Part shown: piece by piece, positions 55,062-64,000 of the stretch
Layout: each line of letters opens with the position of its first letter
Position numbering within the stretch: the first letter of the stretch is position 1
Made by a program: the position numbers and the translations under genes
NCBI GenBank assembly: GCA_003194525.1
Contig: NBIV01000067.1
Coordinates: 62,001 to 126,000 of the forward strand
From: Gracilariopsis chorda
Taxonomy: Eukaryota; Rhodophyta; Florideophyceae; Gracilariales; Gracilariaceae
Reading direction: 5' to 3'
Length of the DNA: 64,000 nt
The notes under the pieces: model-generated
What the model was told of the DNA's origin: nothing
Database searches by the model: none
What the model saw: only the letters and a program-made list of their open reading frames with translations

Positions 55062-56955
55062 AATATTGTGGAAAAAGAAATGTCGTGGATGAATGAGTAG
55101 GGAATTAAGAAGGTTGATATGGCCCCATGACGGATCTTCAAAGAACTTAGAAGAGGTTTTAATACAGATGTGAAATGAGCTGTGTGTTTACGTTTATTCT
55201 TGGTCATTACATTTTTGTGTAGTCATTTTTTTCTACGTGAGAATATGATTAGCTACTGTCTTGCTGTGTAAACAATTCTATGTTTTTTGAATGGCGCAAG
55301 TACATATCTAATTTGCTGAAATCAAGGACTGCGTGCTTCAACATTGCAGTCACATATGGCACGCTGGAAATATATAGTTCTAGCTCAGATGCATTGAAAT
55401 TACGCAATCATCATGTAGCTAGTCTACGTACGCGCCAGGAAATATCCGCTGAAGCCGATACATAAGTAGAGAAGTGCAGATGACCTAATAGAGCAGGACA
55501 GAACTGGACCCTGCGAAGCAATTGCGTGACGGCTTTTGCTTCTGCCAAGCAGAACATACCTGGCGCTATACATGAGGAGATGTTATGCCTTAGAGTATAT
55601 GTCTATGAAAGGGGCCAGAAGTTGCCTTCTGTTCCACCTCCGGCTAACACATCCCTGACTTCTGCTTCATCCACCAAGTTCTTCCGAATAAGTTATCAGT
55701 ATTCCGTGAAGTGCGTTCGTTGGGCTGGGTCTCTTACATCTTTCAGCTACCCTCCGTGCATGGTATGAGCTTCTAAACCCAAACACGTTCATGTTCCTTG
55801 GTTTGCCTTGCTGCGATTTGCTACCTTGTCGCCTTTTGCTATCTGCTTCCAGTAAAAAGAGTTGGCCTACTTGTGCCCCTAAGTTTTTTTATTGTCCGCA
55901 ACCGTTTTGAACTACGCAAAAGAATCTCGGTTTTTTACTTTGCCCTCTATCCCCTTCTGCACTAAAGCAAAGGCCTTTTTCTTTTGCTTCTGGGTTTTTT
56001 ACTACCATGTTTATTTCGATAATCCTGGAGCAGCTACTTGTCTCGAGTATCTTGGGAAACATTTGTCGTTTGTTGGTGCTCGTATTGTGAGCCCAGGTCT
56101 ATCGAAAGGCTGGTTGTCCTTTGAGATTTTTTGTTAGTACTATCTGCTTTACTAGCATGTTTCAAGGCTTAAGACTGGCCATTCTCTGATGGGTTTTGCT
56201 TTAAATTGGGTTACATGTTTTTCTTCAGTTATGATTTTTTATGAACACGTCGTTCTTTGCCACTGAAATGTCGTTCTCGGTTTCTTTACTGTGACTTAAA
56301 ACGTTCAAACATCTTATTGAATCTGGAAGGGTCTGTGTTTCTCAAACCTTACCTTTAAACCTCTCATATGAATTTTCCCATTCTACACGCATCGGGAGGC
56401 TTTGAATGCTAATATGTCGTAGGAGAAACAGGTAAGCCATATATACACTACCTGTGAAATGGCGCAGAATTTGTGACGTAGAATATGGCTTCGAGTCACT
56501 TGCGAAACAAAAACCTGGCTTATCACCTTCGTCTTTGATTTAAGTGATTTGGACAGCCTTGCTCATTTCGTACTGATTGGGCAACGTATATGTTTCGAGC
56601 GCTGTGGAATCGTTTAGCTTTGGTTTTAGTTAATGGTGCGCGTTTCTGGGGATAAGGGTGTTTCACAGATAATATGCGCAATGGACGCCAGATCAAGGTA
56701 TGCTTAGTATCGTTGGTAGTTTTTGACGATGAAGCATTGCGTAGTGCTGAACAATCTTGCTGGTACAGCGTGTCGACCTACAACTTCTTCAGCTATATCA
56801 GCGTACATTATTAATTCATGTCATGACAAAGATCCATGTCCGGGAGTTCCATACATTTTTCCGTATTTGATTTATCCTGGCCCCTCTTTAATGAGCAAAG
56901 GATAAAGATACCGATTGTATGTGTATTCAGGCAGTTTCGTTGGTTGACGGTTCTC
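55062..56955. other. 1.9-kb stretch without a recognisable gene
   Basis: T-rich on the plus strand, with only short frames. No repeats beyond low-complexity T runs. Confidence 0.45.
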
Positions 56956-56960
56956 TATAG

Positions 56961-57204
56961 CGTTGTTGGTGACTTCCTCTTGGTTCTATTGCCCTTTCGG
57001 GATTCTAGAGCCTCCTTTATATTGATTCGATTAACTCAAAACCTCGCTAAAATAGTTAATCTCACAGTAGCTTCTAACGCGAGGAGCTACAAATATCTAC
57101 TACTTGACATATTACGAAACACTGAATTGTTTCGTAGTCTCTGACACAACACAATTCATGTTGTCTTACGACAGAACTGTCAGGCTCGCGCAATCATTTC
57201 ATCA
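56961..57204 (-). repeat. 3' LTR of copia E
   Basis: Next to it, the minus strand reads AAGGAGGGGC (57205-57214), the polypurine tract, which lies inside the last pol codons. The pol frame runs seven codons into the LTR before its TGA (57180-57182). Confidence 0.85.
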
Positions 57205-59621
57205 GCCCCTCCTTGCGCGTGGTTGACAGTGCTGAGCTTCAGTCGTTGATAGTTCAGATCATGCTGGTGCACTGGCAAAGGCTTAGTGAACACGTCTGCA
57301 ATCATTTCAGATGTCGGACAGTACTTCAAAACTATATCGCCTTGCTCCGCACCATTTTGGGCAAAGTGATATTGCAACTCAAAGTGCTTCGCTTTCTTCT
57401 CTCCTGCAATCCAGTTTAGTACACCAGTGTTATCTTTCATTACTGTCGTAGGTCTACTCTGAACATTCATTCCTAGTTCAGAAAGAATTGCTCGGACCCA
57501 TTTGACCTCTTTCACGCATTCAGAAAGTGCAATGTACTCTGCTTCGGTACTTGACATGGAAATGGACAGCTGCTTCAGAATCTTCCACAACACAGGTGTG
57601 CCATGAAGAAACAAACAGAATCCTGAAGTAGATTTCCGGTCCACATCATCACCAGCCCAGTCCGAATCAACGTACGCAGTTAGAGGTGAGTCATTGTATA
57701 CATCGTCAGCGCAGATGGTGAGTCCCATGTCCAGCGACCTATTCAAGTAACGAAAAACTCTCTTCATTCCCCTCCAGTCTTTGATTGTTGGCCGAGCTTG
57801 AGCACGAGCAAGGATATTTACAGCATAGCTGATATTCGGCCTCGTCGGGCCAGCCAAGTACATCAGTGCCCATACGGCCTCCTGGTAGAGAACAGTAAAC
57901 GATATATGCTCTGCCTGCAAAAGATCACCCGGCTTTGCAGCGGAAGACATTGGGGTTGGAGCAGCCTTCGATTCATCCATATTGAAACGCTGCAGTATCT
58001 CTGATGTAAAGGCCTTCTGACGTAGTAAAACAGACTGCTCTCCTCGCTCCATGTGAACCCCAAGAAAGCTAGCAGCTTTATTCTCGGTTTTAATATGAAA
58101 GGAAGTTTCCAAGTCCGACTTCACCTTCTGCATCACACCGTCATCGTTACACATGAGTAGCATATCATCAACATAGACGACTATCCACACTTTGCTTCTT
58201 CCAACATTCATGATAAAGAAGCACTTGTCTGACTTTAGTGCATGAAACCCAAGGTTAATCAGCTTTGATGTCAACAGTTTGCTCCATATAGAGTTGGATT
58301 GCTTCAGTCCGTATATGGACCTTTTCAGCTTCAGAGGTTCACTGGTTCCAAGTCCAAACTGTACGCCTTGTGGGGGGCGCATATTGACTGGATCTCTATC
58401 TTGCATCGAGCCATTCAAGAACGCAGATTTCACATCAAGCTGTTGAATGCTGTAGCCACGTTTGACTGCCAGAGTCAGTGCAATCCTCACTGTTTCAAAG
58501 TTGACAACCGGAGAGTATACCTGTTGAACTGCACCTTGCTGGCATCTCTTTGCAACGAGGCGCGCCTTGAATCTTGCAATGGAACCATCTTCATTGTGCT
58601 TGATAGCGAAAACAAACCGGGAGCCAAAAACTTTGCACCCTCGCGGTACTTGGGATACCTCCCATTTCTCCATCCTCTCCAGCGTCAGCAGCTCTTCTTT
58701 GATGGCTTGCATCCATTCCTGCTTGTACTCTGATGAAAGAGCAGCTGCCACACAGTCTGGAATGTCGTTAGGTAGAGTCACCCGTCCGACAAAGCCACTG
58801 TGCTGGGTGTCGGAGAATCGGTTCGGTGCACTTCTATCCCTGGTAGGGTACCTCCGGACTGGGTAGTGTGTTAAAAACTCTTGCATGCTCGCTGAGATGG
58901 ACACTGCATCAACATTCTCACCAGTTCCACTGTTGCTAGATGGGCTGCCAACCCCACTCGGAGGTTCGTTACCATGATTTCCCAAACAAGGATCTTCTCC
59001 ATCGTGGCCTTCCTGAGTACTTTCCACACCAGTTCCAAATTCCAATCCATGTCCAGCTCCAGATTCCAAGTGCCCAACTTCAGTTTCTCTTCTTCCGGCA
59101 CTCTCTTCAAGTGTTTCCGAGTCTGAGACATCACGATCTGCGGATTTTTCTGTTGAGTCTGGAGGCATTGCTCTTGTGGATTCCCACTCTGTGCTGAAGA
59201 TACGTCTTCCTGGAAATTCAGACTCGTTAATTTGCACATGACGTGCAAAGGTTATGGAACCACTTTGGATATCGTAAACTTTGTAGTTCCTGTGTGATAT
59301 GGATCTCAGCAAGATCCCACGTTTGAATTTCTTATCCAGTTTCCTCCTGTTTGGTTCATGCATCCAAACCTCACATCCAAAGATTCTGAGATGTCCCACG
59401 TACGGTACACAACCGTCAATTATCTCGCGTGCAGATCTATCTCCAGTTGTAGAAGTTGGTGTGCAGTTCATCAGACGCACTGCTGTTCCAGTGCCACACC
59501 CCAGAATCTCTGTGGTAGGCCTGCATGAGAAAGCATTGCTCTCACCATGTTCATTGAGCTTCTGTTGAATCTCTCTGCTGTACCAATCTGCTGTGGGACA
59601 TATGGGGCACTGTTCTCCCAA
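57180..59621 (-). pseudogene. Copia E pol: end of integrase, reverse transcriptase, RNase H
   Basis: An 813-codon uninterrupted frame, entered by a frameshift near 59490. It includes the integrase end (RLMNCTPTSTTGDRSAREI, HLRIFGCEVWMHEP), a Ser/Gly/Glu-rich linker, and reverse transcriptase (SRFVFAIKHNEDGSIARFKA, IQQLDVKSAFLNGSM with the first Asp, IVVYVDDMLLM near 58165 with the other two). Then comes RNase H (YVDSDWAGDDVDRKSTSGFC, SSTEAEYIALSECV, DVFTKPL). All visible reverse-transcriptase and RNase H motifs are intact. Confidence 0.9.
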
Positions 59622-60748
59622 TCTATCCCCTCTTCAGCAAGGTACTTCCGTAGCACAATGTACTCAGGCCCGTTATCAGATTACAACAACTTTATCTTTC
59701 TCTCTGTCCGTCTCCCAAAATTGAGTTGAAAGCACCGGAACTGGACCTTTAGTTCCCTTCTCGTCTTCAAGAGCCGTACGTCTTTATAGCCAGAACTTTT
59801 GTCAATGAAAGAGACAAAGTGTTTCTTTCCACCAATGCTCTGTGTTGGAAGCGGGCCAAAAATATCGGAGTATATCACGTCACCAATTCCTACCGATGCC
59901 TTTGATCTTGGCCTGAGTGAAAGTCTCGTCATCTTGCCCTCTGTGCAGGGAACACAGGCTGCTTTCCTCTCTGGCTTCTCGTTCAGATCAATACCACTGA
60001 CAATACGCTCCATAGCCATTCTTCGAATTGTCTCTTTTCCGACATGGCCAAAGCCTTCATGCCAGAGCTGCACACCACCGTTTCCTGAGGATGATGCCTT
60101 GTACATTCTGTCATTGCGTACAGTGCCACGAATTTCGTAGATACCTTCCCTCTTTGGGGCGAGAATCCTTTGTTCTTGCCTTGCAATGACACATTGCTTA
60201 TCTGTAAATGTGCACTCGAAACCATCATCAGTTATTTCTGAGCATGAAAGCAGATTGCAGTCAAGATCATTTGCAAACAAGACATCGCTGAGAGATAAGC
60301 ATGATTGAGCTTGTCCCCCTTGTCCTTCAAGAACAATATCCAGGCTTCCACATAATGATGATTCTACCAACCTTCCATCGCCAAGGGCAATGGTCCTAGG
60401 TGGCATCCTATGGAAGTTCCTGGATAGAGTCTTGTCCCCAATCATATGACAAGTGGCTCCCAAGTCAACAACGAATACCTTATACTGAGGTCTTGCAACT
60501 AAAACACGGTGTAATCTTCTACGCCCGTTGTTGGGAGCAGCTTCTGACTTACCTTCAGGGCAATCTCTCTTGAAATGCCCTTTCTTCCCGCATTGGGAAC
60601 ATTTTCCTCTCATTCGCGCTCGCAGCGCCGTTTCCGGTTCGGCCGATGTGCATCCATTCCTCGACTGGGCACCCTCGGCAGTAAGACTTTCGTACTCTTG
60701 AAGTAAGCGCGCAGTTGCTCTGTCCCAGTTGAGTTCCTGGTCTGACAT
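59471..60748 (-). pseudogene. Copia E nucleocapsid, protease and integrase core
   Basis: The frame of gag continues here: zinc knuckle CSQCGKKGHFKRDC (about 60600-60560); protease with VVDLGATCHMIGD (DLG where D-S/T-G is usual); gag-pre-integrase segment (QLWHEGFGHVGKETIRRM, CVPCTEGKMTR); integrase core with DVIYSDIFGPLP (Asp). TAA then comes just before SDNGPEY (Asp). The frame goes on through PQQIGTAERFNRSS (Glu) to QRFWGVALEQQ at about 59490, where it shifts into the next piece. Confidence 0.85.
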
Positions 60749-61282
60749 GGTCTGTAGTGCAGATACAACAGCACCATAAGGCGAGCCACTGGTATTTCAA
60801 AAACTGGAAAGAAGAATGGCAACTTGCATAGACCCTTCCACTGCGCTTTCCATCCCCTCAAGCCTAGCGAACAAGGATTCAAGTTCGTCAATGTATTCGG
60901 ACATCGTCTTGTCTTCAGTGTATTTCATCTGACGTAGCCTCGTCTGAATCTGTACTCTAGTGGCCGTATTTGTCGTTGCATATCTTTCCTTGAGCTTCAT
61001 GTACATCAAGAACAGAATTCTGCGTTCGCTGCAAATAGTTCAAAGAGGCTTGTCACCTAAAGATTGTACTAACAGCATGCGTGTCTTCGAAACCTTCTTC
61101 ATAGCGTCTTCGGAAATGGATTCAATATCTCCGTTTGGAGCGGTTATTGCAGGGTCACGTCTTACAATGTCAAGCAGTTCCTTAGACTCCAATACTGCTT
61201 CAAATCGCATATTCCACAGCGTAAAGTCTTCACCGTGGCAAGCGGTAAATTTCGGTAGCTTCTTTAACCTGTCTTCGTCCAT
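60749..61282 (-). pseudogene. Copia E gag
   Basis: ATG at 61282 (MDEDRLKKLPKFTACHGEDF). A UBN2/retrotran_gag-type domain: FTLWNMRFEAVLESKELLDI, YMKLKERYATTN, IDELESLFARLEGME, VAILLSS. Two in-frame stops (about 61040 and about 60795) interrupt an otherwise single frame that leads straight into the zinc knuckle. Confidence 0.8.
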
Positions 61283-61346
61283 TGCATAGCTGAACTGATA
61301 ATGGGGAGGAGAGAAGAGGCAGTTGAATCAGAGGAAGCAACGTTGC

Positions 61347-61360
61347 GGGCAATGCTACCA
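61347..61360 (-). other. Primer-binding site of copia E
   Basis: Three bases from the LTR the minus strand reads TGGTAGCATTGCCC. TGGTAGCA complements a tRNA 3' end UGCUACCA, as in animal-type initiator tRNA-Met; later bases differ from that tRNA. Confidence 0.5.
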
Positions 61361-61363
61361 CTC

Positions 61364-61607
61364 TGTTGGTGGTGACTTCCTCTTGGTTATATTGCCCTTT
61401 CGGGATTCTAGCGCCTGCTTTATATTGATTCGATTAACTCAAAACCTCGCTAAAATAGTTAATCTCACAGTAGTTTCTAACGCGAGGAGCTACAAATATC
61501 TACTACTTGATATATTACGAAACACTGAATTGTTTCGTAATCTCTGACACAACACAATTCATGTTCTCTTACGACAGAATTGTCAGGCTCGCGCAATCAT
61601 TTCATCA
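61364..61607 (-). repeat. 5' LTR of copia E
   Basis: Partner of 56961-57204; on the minus strand it starts TGATGAAATG and ends CCAACA. Confidence 0.9.
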
Positions 61608-61612
61608 TATAG

Positions 61613-62740
61613 ATTACAATGTAAGTTTGCAGTTCATCGAATGATACGTTTTGTTCAAGCAGAAATTGAAGATTCATCATTTACATGACCGCTTTCGTCA
61701 TGGAAAACCCATGGTTTTCATTTTCAACGTTTTCCATTGGCATTGTATTTTTCGTCTACCCTATGGTGTTTTATGTACTATTTTTATCACTTTCAAATTA
61801 ATCCTGACTCAGCAGTACTGAAGCATTTGGTATTGTAATTCTTTTCAACTTCATGAGCTGAGATTCTGATTCTTGCGCTCAACATTTGTTTGAATATTGC
61901 GTTCATTTGTATATTAGTTTGTCAGTATGCTCGTTTTGTGTGTTTGTGGAGAGTCTCGTTCTCATCTGTGGATCTTCTGCATATGCATCAAATGTCTATT
62001 GTGATCTGGAATGTGTCTCTTTATAAGGTGTATTTATGTGTTGACCTTGCACTGCAATAACGAAGCTAGTTGTTTGCCAACACTGACGGCTAGCCCTTCC
62101 AGTTTCTGTATATGTTCTCTATTTCTCCCCACTTTTGCAGGAGTTTGGTTAATGCCAAATAGTTTCCTCTGCACGAGATCAGGGTTCAGCAGTAACTAAA
62201 GAAGAATGCTTTGTCTGGGTCGAGGTTTCTAGATATTCGTATTACAGAATACCAAAGATAAGGAAGCAAATCTCTTCGAATCTTTCCTGACACTCCGGCC
62301 TGCCTTTCATTGCTTTGCATTCTAAAATCCGCAAACATATTGATGTGGCCCATTGGAGGAAAGCTCATTACTCATTTTTTTGCGATTGCAATCTTTGCTT
62401 GTACTGTGATAGTCTTTATTACGGTCAATCACCTCAGACGCGCCGTCTCTGAAACTAAGATCTATACCATGTTCAAATACATGCAAGTTTTCGAATCCAT
62501 CTGGCTTGAATAACCTGAGTAGTTAGTAAATCGCTCCTGCAAGAGCTCCAGAATAGATGGTAGTTCCTTTGCGGTTATTTTGGTTAACTACCATTTTCAC
62601 TCTTACCAGTCGTCAAAGACACGTTTAGTTGAACATATCATCATGTCGTATACCTTCCTTTTCTTTCTATACCGGTGTCTGCCTGTAACTAGCTCCACCT
62701 GGATCGTGGCATGTACATGCTGTCAGGCATTCTCCCCCCA
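61613..62740. other. No gene recognised
   Basis: T-rich with short frames only. It may include the promoter of the cysteine-rich gene relic that follows. Confidence 0.4.
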
Positions 62741-62849
62741 TCCGTTGCCCTACTTGGACAAGGCGGCGAAGGATGGACTCCCTATGAGATTCGATCTCAT
62801 TTTAAGGGTCAACCACCTCTTGCCACTTCTGCCCCAGACGCCTTGCGTG

Positions 62850-63420
62850 GCTTCCATCCCAGGCACTTCTCGCTGCTGCGCAGCCCGGCGCCTCCAGCGT
62901 AACAGCGGCCCCTGTTGCGTACGCAGTAGACGGCGCTACTACCCCAGATCAGCATACCACGCACGTTCCAGCTACAGTGCCGCCAGCCCCCGTGGCCACA
63001 GCCCTGTCGGCAGCAGCTCTGATTGCCCGGACCAAAGGTGTGCTGCGCTCTAGACGCTGCCTTCCGCAAAAAGAGGAACACGTGCGTGTGCGAGTTTCAG
63101 GGCGGCACCGTCGCGACCCAATGGAATTGTGAGTGTAAAAAGGCAAAAGGGGACCCTGCGTGCTGTAAAACCCACCACCAGAACCACCACCGTGACCAAC
63201 GAGTGCCAGTGCAAGTGTCAGAACAAGCTAATTTTGAACGCCAGCTGCCAACAAGCTCGTCAGCAACTCACAGGCTGGACACTTCGTGTATCGTGCGCAT
63301 GCCCTCTTATCTACGTGCCCATGTGCTGCAAAATGCCATCGGGTATAAAGATTGTGGGCAATGGGTGCATGTGTGCGTGTAACTCTGAGAATGGAATCAT
63401 TTCAGTCAGAGAGTGTGAAG
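62850..63420 (+). pseudogene. Cysteine-rich repeat protein, frames disrupted
   Basis: Composition jumps to GC-rich and coding-like. Pieces in successive frames: an Ala/Pro/Val-rich stretch (frame 1, about 62875-63030: VTAAPVAYAVDGATTPDQHT); then VCCALDAAFRKKRNTCVCEF and NCECKKAKGDPACCK (frame 2, to about 63170); then NECQCKCQNKLI, CACPLIYVPMCCKMPSG and GNGCMCACNSENG (frame 3, to about 63420). The units share CC, then G or N, then CxCxC, so a short disulfide-rich repeat, possibly Kazal-like. It was probably one secreted protein. At least two shifts; either a decayed gene or base errors. Confidence 0.45.
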
Positions 63421-63456
63421 CAGTAGCTGGGGCGCCGGTCTCTTCACCACCACCGC

Positions 63457-64000
63457 TACCTTGGCCGTTTCCGCCGTCTCTGCCACTGCGCCGAATCCGA
63501 GCTCGTGCACGTGCTCAAGCAGGGCACGCAAGCGCATTCGGACGTGGCTCCATCTCCGTCGCTCAACTCCTCCGCGCATTTCACGAAAGCCTCCCTTGCC
63601 GCCTTCCCGTGGCAGGCAGACCTTATCAACCGCTATAGGCATTCCAAGAGCTCCGAGTTGCAATGCGCCTTTTGCACCCTGTTCAGGCACCAGTTTCGGT
63701 CTTTTGACGTCAACGGCAATGTACTTCCCCCAGGGTTTCAACAGAAACCGCCAAAACAGCAACAAGCACCGCTGCATGGCTGCAAACAATACGCAAAGAA
63801 CTGCAAGGTGAAGGCGCCCTGCTGTGAAATTTAAGTGCCTTGTCGTCTGTGCCACGACAAATGTCTCTCCAATGACCACCAATTCACCGTTTTGGCATCG
63901 ATACGGTGCTATGAACCATGTGCCTCACTGAGCAGAGCCTCTCTTCGCATTGCACGCAATGCTACACCTTTTCCAAGTACTCTTGCAACAAGTGTAACTT
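63457..64000 (+). pseudogene. CHY-type zinc-finger protein, with a stop and a frameshift (runs off the window)
   Basis: Frame 1 is open through LVHVLKQGTQAHSDV and ADLINRYRHSKSSELQCAFC to the zinc-finger start LHGCKQYAKNCKVKAPCCEI, then TAA at 63832-63834. Beyond it the same frame goes on with VPCRLCHDKCLSNDHQFTV and IRCYEPC, and the next frame gives HCTQCYTFSKYSCNKCN. The spacing of Cys and His fits the CHY zinc finger (GCxHY-like start, APCC, CRxCHD, DH, CxxC, CxxC, CxxC), with Gln in place of the usual His of the first pair. Known CHY proteins include ubiquitin ligases of the RCHY1 type and the yeast mitochondrial Hot13. The stop replaces the residue before the CRLCHD block. The gene continues past the window. 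Confidence 0.6.

Larger units (their letters stand above)
56961..61607 (-). mobile_element. Ty1/copia LTR retrotransposon E
   Basis: Two LTRs (56961-57204 and 61364-61607) flank a gag-pol read leftward in copia order. TATAG occurs on both sides (56956-56960 and 61608-61612), a perfect 5-bp target duplication, although this leaves three extra bases (CGT) at the left end before TGTTGG. By hand count the LTRs differ at eight positions plus a 3-bp gap in about 243 bp, making E the youngest element here. It still carries three in-frame stops and one frameshift. Confidence 0.9.

Noticed and set aside
63406..63882. 158-codon minus-strand frame
   Set aside because: It is antisense to the CHY zinc-finger gene, whose Cys/His spacing is the stronger evidence.
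1..64000. CRISPR array, bacterial operons, rRNA genes or a viral genome
   Set aside because: No regularly spaced repeats, no operon-like gene packing with ribosome-binding sites, no rRNA-like sequence; all polymerase-like genes are typical LTR retrotransposon pol in Ty1/copia or Ty3/gypsy order.

Overview
This is a stretch of eukaryotic nuclear DNA dominated by transposable elements. It holds four LTR retrotransposons with both LTRs (two Ty3/gypsy-type, minus strand or mixed; two Ty1/copia-type), one further Ty3/gypsy relic, one candidate solo LTR and several cut-and-paste transposase relics. Only a handful of candidate host genes lie among them. I see no spliceosomal introns that I can defend, no bacterial operon structure and no rRNA or complete tRNA gene. 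The mix (pogo/Tigger-like, piggyBac-like and DUF7869-type transposases, chromoviruses, copia elements, a TATA-driven intronless secreted-protein gene) would fit a red alga or a stramenopile. The sequence alone does not fix the organism.

Layout. 0-3.5 kb: the 3' end of an unknown gene, then a secreted, cysteine-rich, Met/Thr/Pro-repeat protein with a TATA box. 3.84-8.6 kb: a TA-flanked block with 26-bp terminal inverted repeats holding two pogo/Tigger-like transposase genes facing each other, both broken. 11.1-14 kb: an internally deleted Tigger-like relic, then a frameshifted DUF7869-type transposase-like gene. 15.2-25.3 kb: a decayed piggyBac-like transposase gene split by a complete 8.5-kb gypsy element (A) whose pol is on the minus strand and which carries an extra gene on the plus strand. 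27.7-32.4 kb: a truncated, older relative of A (A2) that preserves the same ambisense gene. 33.0-46.9 kb: gypsy element C (plus strand), interrupted by a probable solo LTR in gag and by a complete chromovirus (B, minus strand, 38456-46030) in pol. 47.0-47.6 kb: another transposase scrap. 48.5-54.2 kb: copia-like element D (plus), whose primer-binding site matches the anticodon arm of initiator tRNA-Met. 57.0-61.6 kb: copia element E (minus), the youngest by LTR similarity. 62.8-64 kb: relics of a cysteine-rich repeat gene and a CHY-type zinc-finger gene, both frame-disrupted.

How the parts relate. The nesting gives an insertion order: piggyBac relic before A; gypsy C before chromovirus B. By hand comparison of paired LTRs, E is the most recent, then D, then B, then A. 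Every multi-domain element copy I examined has at least one stop, frameshift or catalytic substitution, so none looks autonomous as given. The most unusual feature is the ambisense gene: two diverged copies (about 17.06-18.38 kb and 28.87-29.79 kb) keep the same order of conserved protein blocks opposite to pol. The second is an extra zinc-finger reading frame placed before gag in chromovirus B.

Note on starts: several open frames here lack an ATG at their left edge, so I moved starts to an ATG where one is supported and say so where none is.
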